Assembly: GCF_001043975.1 (NCBI RefSeq)
Contig: NZ_LABY01000119.1
Location: 1-45,760, forward strand
Reading direction: 5' to 3'
DNA length: 45,760 nt
From: Methylobacterium variabile
GTDB taxonomy: Bacteria; Pseudomonadota; Alphaproteobacteria; Rhizobiales; Beijerinckiaceae
The position numbers were made by a program, and so were the translations under genes. Below are positions 24,587-32,965 of this stretch, one piece after another. The notes beneath the pieces were generated by a model that worked only from the letters and a program-made list of their open reading frames with translations, did not search any database and was not told the origin of the DNA. Every line of letters begins with the position of its first letter. Position 1 is the stretch's first letter.

Positions 24587-25807
24587 ATGCCCATCTCGCG
24601 GCGAGCGCTCCTGGGCGGGGCGACCGCACTCGCGGCCATGCCGGGCGGCGCCCGCGCGCAGGGTCCGCGGATCAAGATCGGTGTGCTGTCGGACTTCTCC
24701 GGCATCTACACCGACCTGCTCGGGCCCGGCGGCGTCGCCTGCGTTCAGCAGGCCGTCGCGGATTTCGCGCCAGAGCGCCACGGCTTCTCCGTCGAGGTCG
24801 TCTTCGCCGACCACCAGAACAAGCCGGACGTGGGGTCCGCCATCGCCCGGCGCTGGTACGACGCCGAGGGCGTCGACATGGTGATCGGCCTGCCGAACTC
24901 CTCCGTCGCCCTCGCCCTCGCCTTCGTGACGGCGGAGCGCAACAAGGTCTGCATCGGCACCGCGGTCACGTCGATGGACTTCACGGGATCGCAGTGCACG
25001 CCCAACACGATCAACTGGACCTACGACGCCTACATGCTGGCGAAGGCGCTCGGCACCGAGACCGTCAAGGCCGGCGGGCGGAAATGGTACTTCATCACGA
25101 CGGACAACGCGTTCGGCACGGCGATCCAGGGCGAGACCGCCCGCTTCGTGCAGGAGGCCGGCGGCACGGTCGTGGGGAACTCCAAGTATCCGATCGGCGC
25201 GACGGACTACTCGTCCTTCCTGCTCGCGGCGCAGGGCAGCGGCGCGGACGTGCTCGGGCTCGCGCTCGGCGGCACCGACATGGTGAACTGCCTCAAGCAG
25301 GCCGGCGAGTTCGGCCTGCGCGGCCACATGCGCATCGCCGCGCCGGTGACGTTCCTCAACGACATCCACGCGCTGGGCTTAGCCCTGACGCAAGGGCTGC
25401 TGCACACCAACAGCTTCTACTGGGACGGGAACGATCGCAGCCGCGCCTTCACCCAGCGCGTGCTGCCGCGCATGCAGGGTGCCTATCCGGGCATGGTTCA
25501 CGCGGGCTGCTACGCGGGCGCGCTGCACTACCTCAAGGCCGTCGCGTCCCTGGGCGTCGCGAGCGCGAAGGCGAGCGGCGCGAGGACCGTCGCGCGCATG
25601 AAGGAGATGCCGGCCGACGACGACGCGTTCGGGACCACGGTCGTGCGCCAGGACGGCCGCGCCCTGGTGCCGGCCTTCCTGCTGCAGGTGAAGACGCCCG
25701 AGGAGAGCAGGAGCCGGTGGGACTACTGCAAGGTCGTCACGGAGATCTCCGGCGTGGATGCGGCCAAGCCTCTCGCCCAGGGCGGTTGCCCGCTCGTCAA
25801 GACGTAG
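24587..25807 (+). CDS. Liv-type substrate-binding protein without its own permease genes
   Basis: This 406-residue periplasmic binding protein has a twin-arginine-like signal (P-I-S-R-R-A-L-L-G-G, cleavage near A-R-A-Q). The mature sequence starts I-K-I-G-V-L-S-D-F-S-G-I-Y, typical of the amide/urea/aromatic-acid group of liv-type receptors. It has a strong AGGGAGGAAG site. No permease or ATPase follows; the next gene is convergent. It may use one of the two liv-type importers in this window or elsewhere, or act as a sensor-type receptor. Confidence 0.88.
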   Translation: MPISRRALLGGATALAAMPGGARAQGPRIKIGVLSDFSGIYTDLLGPGGVACVQQAVADFAPERHGFSVEVVFADHQNKPDVGSAIARRWYDAEGVDMVIGLPNSSVALALAFVTAERNKVCIGTAVTSMDFTGSQCTPNTINWTYDAYMLAKALGTETVKAGGRKWYFITTDNAFGTAIQGETARFVQEAGGTVVGNSKYPIGATDYSSFLLAAQGSGADVLGLALGGTDMVNCLKQAGEFGLRGHMRIAAPVTFLNDIHALGLALTQGLLHTNSFYWDGNDRSRAFTQRVLPRMQGAYPGMVHAGCYAGALHYLKAVASLGVASAKASGARTVARMKEMPADDDAFGTTVVRQDGRALVPAFLLQVKTPEESRSRWDYCKVVTEISGVDAAKPLAQGGCPLVKT

Positions 25808-25855
25808 GCTGCGCCTCTCGTCCCGGAGGTCGCGGGGCGCCGTCCGGCGCCCGGA

Positions 25856-27223
25856 TCAGCCGGACGCGGCCGCGAGCAGGCGGGCGAGCCCTCCGGGCTC
25901 CTCGACGCGCCAGGCCGCGCCGATCACCCGGTCGGGGTCGCACCGCGTCCCGCCCGCCCGCGCTGCCTCCCGCAGCTTGTCCTCGATCTCTGCGTCCGAG
26001 AGCGGCCGCGCGAGGCTCCCGCGCGCGTGCATGACCGTGGCGGTGAACGCCCGCCCGTCGCGGTCCGTCACGGTCACGCGGGCCGCGCCGAGGGGGAGGG
26101 CGTCGTCCTCGCGGGCCCGGACCCGGTCGCGCAGGGCCGCGACGGACGGGTCGAAGGCCGCCTCCTCGAACTCCTCCGGCCCGGCCCGCCCCCGTGCCAG
26201 CGCCACGGCGGCGCAGTGCTGCAGGCTGACCCTGGCGTCGCGGGCGCTCCGCACGATCCGGTCGCCGCGAGCGAGGAGCAGCGCGTCGCCGTGGACGACG
26301 ACATCGCGGATCGCCGCGGGGGCGAGGCCGTGACGGGCCCGCAGCTCCAGCCCGGCATCGATCACCGCGTGCATCACGATGCCGGCCGGGTAGGGCTTGA
26401 ACGTGTTGCGGGCGAACTCCCAGCGCTCGCCGAGGCCCGCGCCGATGGCGCCGAGATCCGGCGCGTCGCCGCAGGCCCGCGCCCAGCCGAGCGGCCCCTC
26501 GATCGCCAGGGGGGCGGCCTGCTGCCCGGCCTCGGCGAGCAGGGCCGCCAGGATGCCGCTGCGGGCGGCATTGCCGACGCTCGCGTTCTTGCCCGCACTG
26601 GGCAGGTTCTCGACGTGACCCGAGGCGAGGCTCGAGGCGAGGCCGATGGCCGCCGCGAGGCCGGACGCGTCGAGCCCGAGCAGCTTGCCGGCGGCGACCG
26701 CCGCCCCGAGGCAGCCGGCCGTCGAGGTGATGTGCCAGCCGCGCGCGTAGTGGCCCGGGGTGACCGCGAGCCCGACGCGCAGGGCGACCTCCGCCCCGGC
26801 CGAGAAGGCGCCCAGCACCGCGTCGCCCTCGGCCCCGCGCCACTCGCCGACCGCGAGGGCCGGCGCCAGGACCGGCGCCGTCACGTGGATCACCGTCGGC
26901 AGGTGGGTGTCGTCGAAATCGAGGAGGTTCATCGCCACCGCGTTCACGAAGGCGGCCGCCCCGGCGTCGAGGCGCTCCCCCCGGCCGATGACGCTCGCCT
27001 GCGCCGCCCCGCCGAAGCGTCCGAGCGCGGCCGCCGCCGCCGAGACCGCCGGGTCCCGGGCCGAGGCGAGGGTCGTGGCGAGCCCGTTCAGGAGCGAGCG
27101 CAGGGCGGTGCGGCGCACGGATTCCGGAGCATCGGCCCAGCGCGACGCGGCCGCGAAGGCCCCGAGCCGCTCCGCGGCGCCGGCGACTGCCGGCCAAGGC
27201 GGATCCGAGGTTCCTCGCGTCAT
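25856..27223 (-). CDS. MmgE/PrpD-family protein
   Basis: This 455-residue protein belongs to the 2-methylcitrate dehydratase/immune-responsive-gene-1 fold. The family motif D-F-D-D-T-H lies near residue 103, with a second conserved stretch G-x-H-I-T-S-T (about 165) and F-K-P-Y-P-A-G (about 273). Members include 2-methylcitrate dehydratase, cis-aconitate decarboxylase and iminodisuccinate epimerase, so the family name does not define the reaction. ATG 27223 has GGGAGGACGG upstream. It lies 35 nt downstream of the SDR gene in the same direction. A second, clearly different member is at 30444. Confidence 0.88.
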   Translation of the reverse strand: MTRGTSDPPWPAVAGAAERLGAFAAASRWADAPESVRRTALRSLLNGLATTLASARDPAVSAAAAALGRFGGAAQASVIGRGERLDAGAAAFVNAVAMNLLDFDDTHLPTVIHVTAPVLAPALAVGEWRGAEGDAVLGAFSAGAEVALRVGLAVTPGHYARGWHITSTAGCLGAAVAAGKLLGLDASGLAAAIGLASSLASGHVENLPSAGKNASVGNAARSGILAALLAEAGQQAAPLAIEGPLGWARACGDAPDLGAIGAGLGERWEFARNTFKPYPAGIVMHAVIDAGLELRARHGLAPAAIRDVVVHGDALLLARGDRIVRSARDARVSLQHCAAVALARGRAGPEEFEEAAFDPSVAALRDRVRAREDDALPLGAARVTVTDRDGRAFTATVMHARGSLARPLSDAEIEDKLREAARAGGTRCDPDRVIGAAWRVEEPGGLARLLAAASG

Positions 27224-27258
27224 CGTCCGTCCTCCCTCGGATCGCCCCGGCGCCGGCC

Positions 27259-27999
27259 TCAGGACCGGTTGACCGGCAGGATCATCATCTCGGCGATCTG
27301 CACGTGCGGCGGCTGGTCGAGGGCGAAGACGACGCTGCGGGCGACGTCCTCGGGCTCCAGGGCCATCCGGAACTGGTCGAAATACGCGCGCGTCTTGGCC
27401 TCGTCGCCGCGGTAGCGGGTCCTGATGATCCCCGTGCGGGTCAGGCCCGGCAGGATCTCGGTGACGCGGATCGCGGTCTCCGCCAGCTCGGCCCGCAGCG
27501 TCTGCGTGAACATCCGGACCCCGGCCTTGCTGGTCGAGTAGGCCGTCATGTCCGGCACGATGCGCACGGCGTTGATCGACGACACGTTGACGACGTGGCC
27601 GGCGTCGCGCGCGACCATGGCGGGCAAGAGCGCCCGGGTGACCCGCATGGTGCCGAGCAGGTTGGTGCGGATGATCGCCGCCCAGTCGTCCGCCGCGCCG
27701 AGATCGAACCGGACGCGGCCGCCGATGTCGTGGCCGGCATTGTTGATCAGCACCGTGACCGGCCGGAACGAAGCGGGGACGAGGTCGGGCAGCCGGTCGA
27801 CCGCCGCGTCGTCCGAGACGTCGAGCGTCACCGCGCACGCGCCGTCCCCGAGCTCGGAGGCGAAGGCCGCCAGGGCGGCCTCGTCCCGGTCGACCAGGAC
27901 GACCCGGCGCCCCGATCCCAGCAGCGCGCGCGCCATCGCGCGGCCCAGGCCCCCGGCGGCCCCCGTCAGCAGGACGGTGCCGGCGCTTCCCTCGGTCAT
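27259..27999 (-). CDS. SDR-family oxidoreductase
   Basis: This 246-residue short-chain dehydrogenase has T-G-A-A-G-G-L-G-R-A near residue 12 and N-N-A-G-H-D at about 87. The active site is S-S-I-N with Y-S-T-S-K, and it ends P-V-N-R-S. This end and L-P-G-L-T-R-T resemble the serine/3-hydroxypropionate dehydrogenase (YdfG-like) group. GGAGG precedes the ATG at 7 nt. It is divergent from the LysR regulator at 28159 and precedes the MmgE/PrpD gene, so the two probably form an operon controlled by that LysR. Confidence 0.9.
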   Translation of the reverse strand: MTEGSAGTVLLTGAAGGLGRAMARALLGSGRRVVLVDRDEAALAAFASELGDGACAVTLDVSDDAAVDRLPDLVPASFRPVTVLINNAGHDIGGRVRFDLGAADDWAAIIRTNLLGTMRVTRALLPAMVARDAGHVVNVSSINAVRIVPDMTAYSTSKAGVRMFTQTLRAELAETAIRVTEILPGLTRTGIIRTRYRGDEAKTRAYFDQFRMALEPEDVARSVVFALDQPPHVQIAEMMILPVNRS

Positions 28000-28105
28000 C
28001 TCTCGCCTCCTCCGCGCCGCGCGGCGGCCTTCCGTGGGCCGTCCGGCGTCGCGTCGAGACTGGCAGAGACGTCGGGCTGTGTCCGCCTGACCGCGTGTGC
28101 TACCA

Positions 28106-28119
28106 GTTATTCCGAAAAC
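28106..28119. promoter_or_regulatory. Shared GTTATTCC-type motif, copy 1
   Basis: GTTATTCCGAAAAC lies between the divergent SDR and LysR genes, 40 bp before the LysR start. It has GTT...AAC dyad character, and the same motif recurs at 29345-29358. It overlaps TTC-n11-GAA (28111-28127), which fits the T-n11-A form of LysR sites. Confidence 0.45.
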
Positions 28120-28158
28120 AACAGAACCGGGACGCATGATCCCGCAGCGCAGGGCGGA

Positions 28159-29085
28159 ATGGACTTCAAGCAGCTCAAGGCCTTCGCGACGCTGGCCGAG
28201 TTCGGATCCTTCTCGCGCGCCGGCGCGGTGCTGTCGGTGGCCCAACCGGTGCTGAGCCGCCAGATCAAGGCGCTCGAAGAGGAGCTCGGCATCGAGCTCG
28301 TCTACAGGAACGGGCGGGGCATCGTCCTGACCGAGGCCGGCAAGCTCCTGCACGGCTACGCGGGCGGGGTGCTCGACACGGTGCAGCGGGCGACGAGCGA
28401 GGTGATGGCCCTGCGCTCCAGCCCGCGCGGCACGATCTCGATCGGCATGCCGCCCTCGGTCGGCGCGGTCCTGACCGTGCCGCTGGTGCGCTGCTTCCGG
28501 GCCGAGTTCCCCGAGGTCGCGATGCGGATCGTGGAGGGCTTCAGCGGCCACATCCTGGAATGGCTGCTCACCGGCAAGATCGACGTGGCGGTGCTCTACA
28601 ACGCGCCGCGCACCAGCAACCTCCGGGCGGAGCCGCTGCTGCGGGAGGAGATCAGCCTGCTCGGTCCCGCGGACGATCCCCTCAGCCTCGGCGACCGGCC
28701 CGTCCAGGCCTGCCGCCTCGCGGAGATCCCGCTGATCCTGCCGGGCCGGCCGCACGGCCTGCGGCTCCTGATCGATTCGGGCCTCGGCGAGGCGGGCATC
28801 GTTCCCTCGGTCATCCTCGAGGTCGACGCGATGCCCTCGACCCTGAGCCTCGTCGAGCAGGGCATCGGCTACACCCTGCTCTCCTACGGGCCGGCGCGCC
28901 ACCTCATCCGGGCGGGCCGGATGCGGACGTGGTCGGTGACCGACCCGGTCCTCACCCGCGAGCTGATCCTCGCGACGACGAGCCAGCGGCCGACGACGGT
29001 CGCGACCCGGGCGCTCGCCGGGATGGTGCGGCGGCAGGTGCACGAGCTGGTGCGCGGCGGCCTCTGGCTGTCGGAGCCGGTCTGA
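28159..29085 (+). CDS. LysR-family regulator (NAC-like)
   Basis: This 308-residue regulator has a helix-turn-helix in residues 1-60 (G-S-F-S-R-A-G-A-V-L-S-V-A-Q-P-V-L-S-R-Q-I-K-A-L-E) and a ligand domain that includes S-I-G-M-P-P-S-V-G and Q-G-I-G-Y-T-L-L. This form is close to the nitrogen-assimilation-control/aromatic-acid LysR group. It is a clear paralogue of the broken LysR gene at 20594: both have I-V-E-(S/G)-F/Y-x-G-H-x-x-E-W-L and G-I-G-Y-T. It is divergent from the SDR-MmgE/PrpD pair, and the motif shared with 29345 suggests it also controls the dehydrogenase at 29447. Confidence 0.92.
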   Translation: MDFKQLKAFATLAEFGSFSRAGAVLSVAQPVLSRQIKALEEELGIELVYRNGRGIVLTEAGKLLHGYAGGVLDTVQRATSEVMALRSSPRGTISIGMPPSVGAVLTVPLVRCFRAEFPEVAMRIVEGFSGHILEWLLTGKIDVAVLYNAPRTSNLRAEPLLREEISLLGPADDPLSLGDRPVQACRLAEIPLILPGRPHGLRLLIDSGLGEAGIVPSVILEVDAMPSTLSLVEQGIGYTLLSYGPARHLIRAGRMRTWSVTDPVLTRELILATTSQRPTTVATRALAGMVRRQVHELVRGGLWLSEPV

Positions 29086-29446
29086 CTCCGGCACTCGACG
29101 ACTGCAACGGAGCGGCGGGCCGGCGGGGGATCCGGGACCCGGCGCGACGCGTCCGGATCAGTGAGACGTCGCGGTGTGGCGCCGCTCCGCGGTCCGCCAC
29201 GTGCGGAAACCCGGATTTCATCCCATTACATTCCAATCGTCCGCGACAAAGGATGCGGGTAGCCGCGCCGGATACTCGAGAGCGGCAATCAAGCGGGCCT
29301 CGGGACCACCTTCTCGCCTGAATGCCGTCGCGCGCGACAAAGCTGTTATTCCAAGAACGGCGATGCCGCCGCGCTCCGGCCCTCGCTAGGCTCTTCTTCA
29401 ATGTCGGATCCGGGGCGAAGAACTCCCGGGCCGCGGAGGACGCGCG
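29086..29446. promoter_or_regulatory. 361-bp gap with repeats upstream of a dehydrogenase gene
   Basis: No gene is seen here. A 10-bp direct repeat CGCGACAAAG occurs at 29242-29251 and 29333-29342. The motif GTTATTCCAAGAAC follows the second copy. A slightly AT-richer part (29215-29240, CATTACATTCCAATCG) may hold a promoter. Confidence 0.4.
29345..29358. promoter_or_regulatory. Shared GTTATTCC-type motif, copy 2
   Basis: GTTATTCCAAGAAC differs from the copy at 28106-28119 at two positions only. It lies 88 bp before the dehydrogenase start at 29447, a normal distance for an activator site. Both copies probably bind the LysR protein encoded at 28159. Confidence 0.45.
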
Positions 29447-30343
29447 ATGGCAGGCGAAGTACTGGGATTCGTCGGGGTCGGCCGCATGGGCGGCCCGATG
29501 GCGCAGCGGCTGCTCGATGCCGGCTACCAGCTCTGCGTCTACGACACGCAGCCGGCCGCGACGGCGGCCCTCGCCGCCCGGGGCGTCCGGATCGCCGCCT
29601 CGCCGGGCGAGGTCGCCTCGACGGCCGAGATCGTGCTGATGAGCCTGCCGACGCCCGACATCGTCAAGGCGGCGGCCCTCGGCGAGAACGGCATCGCGCA
29701 CGGCAACCGGGTGCGCACGCTGATCGACCTCTCGACCACCGGCCCGGGCATCGCCGGCCTCGTCGCCCGGGGCCTCGACGAGCGGGCGGTGACCTGGGTC
29801 GACGCCCCGGTGAGCGGCGGCATCGCCGGCGCCAAGGGCGGCACCCTGGCGCTGATGGTGTCCTGCCCGCGCGAGGTGTTCGACGCCACCGTGGAGCCGA
29901 TCCTCAAGACGTTCGGCAAGGTGTTCTACACCGGCGACAAGCCCGGCCTTGCCCAGACCGCCAAGCTCGTCAACAACCTCCTGGCGGCCGCGGCCCTCGT
30001 CATCTCGTCGGAGGGCATGGCGATGGGGGTGAAGGCCGGGCTCGACCCGAAGGTCCTGCTCGACATCATCAACGTCAGCTCCGGCCGCAACAGCGCGACC
30101 CAGGACAAGTTCCCGCGCTCGGTCCTGCCAGGCAGCTTCGATTTCGGCTTCGCCACCGCCCTCTCCTACAAGGACGTCCGCCTGTGCCTGGACGAGGCGG
30201 AGGCGATGGGCGTCCCGATGATCATGGGCGCCGTGGTGCGCCAGATTCTGGCGCTCACCCAGGCGAAGTACGGCCCCGATTCCGACTTCACCTCCATCGC
30301 CAGGCTCTCGGAGGAGTGGGCCGGCGTCGAGATCCGGGGCTGA
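29447..30343 (+). CDS. 3-hydroxyisobutyrate-dehydrogenase-family oxidoreductase
   Basis: This 298-residue NAD(P)-dependent enzyme has F-V-G-V-G-R-M-G-G-P-M-A (residue 8-19), the canonical substrate loop D-A-P-V-S-G-G (about 122), and catalytic lysine in T-A-K-L-V-N-N (about 171). Y-K-D-V near residue 242 replaces the usual x-K-D-L. It is the third member of this family in the window but is not close to the other two. It follows the LysR gene in the same direction after a 361-bp gap with a likely regulatory motif. Substrate is unknown. Confidence 0.88.
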   Translation: MAGEVLGFVGVGRMGGPMAQRLLDAGYQLCVYDTQPAATAALAARGVRIAASPGEVASTAEIVLMSLPTPDIVKAAALGENGIAHGNRVRTLIDLSTTGPGIAGLVARGLDERAVTWVDAPVSGGIAGAKGGTLALMVSCPREVFDATVEPILKTFGKVFYTGDKPGLAQTAKLVNNLLAAAALVISSEGMAMGVKAGLDPKVLLDIINVSSGRNSATQDKFPRSVLPGSFDFGFATALSYKDVRLCLDEAEAMGVPMIMGAVVRQILALTQAKYGPDSDFTSIARLSEEWAGVEIRG

Positions 30344-30375
30344 GCGCGGCGCCCGGCGATCCCGCCGGGCCGCGC
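30344..30375 (+). terminator. Hairpin after the dehydrogenase gene
   Basis: GC-rich arms at 30344-30358 and 30363-30375 pair with a 2-nt bulge around a 4-nt loop, starting at the first base after the stop codon. No T-tract follows. It probably marks the end of this transcript or limits read-through into the next operon. Confidence 0.45.
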
Positions 30376-30443
30376 GGAGCCGCACCATCGTTGCCGCCGG
30401 CGCGGCGGCCATCCCGGCGATGCGAGGCCGAGGGGAGGGACGG

Positions 30444-31895
30444 ATGCCATCCTCTGACGCGGTGACGGAGCCGCAAGTGGCGGAGCCTCCGGTGCGGCTG
30501 GCTCGGGCGCTGGTGCGGCAGGCTCGGGCCGTGCGGTTCGCCGACCTCCCGGGCGCCGCGGTCGACCGGCTGAAGATCTGCCTGCTCGACTTCCTGTCCT
30601 GCGCCTTCGAGGCCCGCGACCTGCCGACGAGCCGGCAGGCGGCGGCGATCGCGACGCCGCTCGAGGGCGGCGCGACGATCCTCGGCTCGGCGCGGACGGC
30701 GCCCGCCGGGGAGGCGGCCTTCGCCAACGCCACCGCCGGGCACGGGCTGGTGCGCGAGGACATGCACGCGGCGAGCATCGGCCACCACGGCGTGGTGATC
30801 TGGCCGCTGCTGCTGGCGCTGGCCGAGCGCGAGCCGGTCTTCGCCGAGCGCGAGCCGGCGACGGGGGAGCGCCTCCTTCTGGCTGCCGCCCTCGGCTACG
30901 AGGCGGGTGGGCGGATCGGCCGGGCGCTGTTCACCGCGGACCTCGCCCGCCTGTTTCGGCCGACCGGCCTCCTCGGTCCCCTGGGCGGGGCGGTGGCCGG
31001 CAGCGTGCTCCTCGGGTTCACCGAGGACGAGGCCGTCTCGGCCCTGGCGCTCGCGGCCAACGCCGCCTGCGGCCTCAACCAGTGGCCCGGCGAAGGCGGC
31101 AGCGAGATGTACTTCCATCCGGGCGTCGCGGCGCGCGGGGCGATCGCGGCCCTCGACCTCGCCCGGGCCGGCGCCTTCGGTGCGGAGGCGATCCTCGACG
31201 GCGAGGCGGGCCTGTTCGCCGCCTTCGGGCGCCGGGCGCCGCCGGCGGAGATCCGGCTGTTTCCCGACGGCGAGGCGGAGATCCTCGCCGTCTACAACAA
31301 GTCCGTCCCGGCCTGCAATTTCGCCCAGACCGCCTGCCAGGCGGCCGTCGCGGTCGCGCGCGAGGTCGGCCCGGCCGAGACGATCGAGGCGGTGACCGTG
31401 CACCTGCCGGAAGCGGCGATCCGCTACCCGGGCTGCGACGCCGCCGGCCCGTTCGTCCGCGCGCTCCAGGCCAAGATGAGCATTCCCTACGGCGTCGCGG
31501 CGGCGCTGGCCCGCGGCCGGATCGACGAGGCGGCCTACGCCCGGCTCGACGACCCGGCGGTGACGCGGATCCTGCCCCTGGTGCGGCTCGTGCGCGACCC
31601 GGGCTTCACCGCGGACTTCCCGGCCCGGCAGGGCGCGGAGGTCGAGGTCGCCCTGAGCTCCGGCGCGCGGATCAGCCGCCGCCTCGCGGACGTGGTCCCG
31701 GCCACCGAGGGCGAGATCCGGGCCCGCTTCCGGCAGGCGGCCGACGCCGTCCTGCCCGCCGGCCGCGCCGACGCGATCGAGGCGGCGGTGGACGGGCTGG
31801 AGACGGCAGGGTCCGCCAGCCGGATCGCCGCCCTGTGCGCCGCCGACGCCGCGCGGCCGCGGCTCGCCGCCCGGCGCGAGCCGTCGCGGGGCTGA
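30444..31895 (+). CDS. MmgE/PrpD-family protein (second)
   Basis: This 483-residue protein heads the second liv-importer operon. It is a divergent MmgE/PrpD member: the usual D-F-D-D-x-H stretch is replaced by L-V-R-E-D-M-H-A-A-S-I-G-H-H-G around residue 105-118, as in a subgroup that is related to aconitate- or bile-acid-type MmgE proteins. The helical N-terminal domain (I-C-L-L-D-F-L-S-C) is normal. The start at 30444 follows GGGGAGGGACGG closely; an ATG at 30420 is possible. It shares little detailed sequence with the first member at 25856, so a different reaction is likely. Reaction unknown: dehydratase, decarboxylase or epimerase are all known in this fold. Confidence 0.83.
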   Translation: MPSSDAVTEPQVAEPPVRLARALVRQARAVRFADLPGAAVDRLKICLLDFLSCAFEARDLPTSRQAAAIATPLEGGATILGSARTAPAGEAAFANATAGHGLVREDMHAASIGHHGVVIWPLLLALAEREPVFAEREPATGERLLLAAALGYEAGGRIGRALFTADLARLFRPTGLLGPLGGAVAGSVLLGFTEDEAVSALALAANAACGLNQWPGEGGSEMYFHPGVAARGAIAALDLARAGAFGAEAILDGEAGLFAAFGRRAPPAEIRLFPDGEAEILAVYNKSVPACNFAQTACQAAVAVAREVGPAETIEAVTVHLPEAAIRYPGCDAAGPFVRALQAKMSIPYGVAAALARGRIDEAAYARLDDPAVTRILPLVRLVRDPGFTADFPARQGAEVEVALSSGARISRRLADVVPATEGEIRARFRQAADAVLPAGRADAIEAAVDGLETAGSASRIAALCAADAARPRLAARREPSRG

Positions 31896-31961
31896 GCAGA
31901 GCGGCGCGCAACGAGTTCCCCGAGCGGACGCGAGATCCGCCGGGCCTGACGGGAGGGACGG

Positions 31962-32012
31962 ATGACGGGTGTGCACCACGCCCGCGCGGCGCGCGCGGGA
32001 GGGCTTCGATGA
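31962..32012 (+). CDS. Possible 16-residue leader peptide
   Basis: ATG 31962 has an excellent GGGAGGGACGG site upstream, almost the same as that of the MmgE/PrpD gene at 30444. It encodes M-T-G-V-H-H-A-R-A-A-R-A-G-G-L-R, ending in a TGA that overlaps the permease start codons (32009 and 32012). It may couple translation to the permease gene. Alternatively the permease simply uses the second GGGAGGG site at 31997-32003 and the short frame is chance. Confidence 0.3.
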   Translation: MTGVHHARAARAGGLR

Positions 32013-32965
32013 TGGCGCAGGTCGTCGAGAACATGCTCCAGGCCCTCGCAGCCGGCCTGCTGGCCGGCGCGATCTACGGCCTGATGTGCGTCGGCCTCGG
32101 GCTGATCTTCGGGGTCATGCGGGTCATCAACTTCGCCCAGGGCGACGTGATGATGCTCGGCATGTACGCCGCCTACTATCTTTTTCTCAGCTTCGGGGTG
32201 CAGGCCGTCTTCGGCAGCGTGTTCGGGCCCTACGTGGCGATCCTGCTGAGCGGGCCGCTGATGTTCGGGTTCGGCTACCTGATCCACCGCTTCCTGATCG
32301 CGCGGGTGACCGGCGCACGGACCGCCAAGCTCGAGGGCGAGGGCCACTTCGCCCAGCTCATCCTGACTCTCGGCGTCGCCCTCGTGCTCCAGAACGGCGG
32401 GCTGATCGTGTTCGGCTCGGTCCTGGCCTCGATCCGCACCCCGCTCTCGTCCTCGGCCTGGGAGATCGGGCCGCTCTGGGGCGAGGACGTCGCGGTCTTC
32501 GTCAACAAGGCGCGCGGGATCGCGGCGCTGATCTCGGTGGCGGCGATGGTCGTGCTCTCGGCGGTCATCACGCGCTCGCGCCTCGGCAAGGCGCTGCGGG
32601 CCTCGGCCGACAACCCCGAGGCCGCGACCTACATGGGCATCGACATCGACCGCTCGCACCGGATCGCCTTCGGCCTCGGCTCGGCGATCACCGCAATCGC
32701 CGGCGGGCTGCTGGCCACCAACTACCCGTTCCACCCCTATATCGGCATCGACTACGTCATCGTGATGTATGCCGGCGTCGTGCTGGGCGGCCTCGGCTCG
32801 ATCACCGGCGCCTTCTGGGGCGGCATGACGATCGGGCTCGTGCAGCAGCTCTCGACCCTGGTCCTGCCGACCCAGCTCCAGAACGCCGCGATCTTCGCCG
32901 TCTTCCTCCTGATCGTGTTCTTCCGGCCGCAAGGATTCTTCGGCCGCATGGTGGAGCGGACCTGA
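32009..32965 (+). CDS. Liv-type ABC importer permease, LivH family
   Basis: This 318-residue inner-membrane permease has about eight hydrophobic segments and the LivH motif V-I-N-F-A-Q-G-D-V-M-M-L-G-M-Y (residue 40-54). The ATPase-contact loop A-S-A-D-N-P-E-A-A-T-Y-M-G-I lies near residue 200. GGGAGGG is 5-8 nt upstream of two adjacent ATGs (32009, 32012). Its TGA overlaps the ATG of the next gene. Confidence 0.9.
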   Translation: MMAQVVENMLQALAAGLLAGAIYGLMCVGLGLIFGVMRVINFAQGDVMMLGMYAAYYLFLSFGVQAVFGSVFGPYVAILLSGPLMFGFGYLIHRFLIARVTGARTAKLEGEGHFAQLILTLGVALVLQNGGLIVFGSVLASIRTPLSSSAWEIGPLWGEDVAVFVNKARGIAALISVAAMVVLSAVITRSRLGKALRASADNPEAATYMGIDIDRSHRIAFGLGSAITAIAGGLLATNYPFHPYIGIDYVIVMYAGVVLGGLGSITGAFWGGMTIGLVQQLSTLVLPTQLQNAAIFAVFLLIVFFRPQGFFGRMVERT

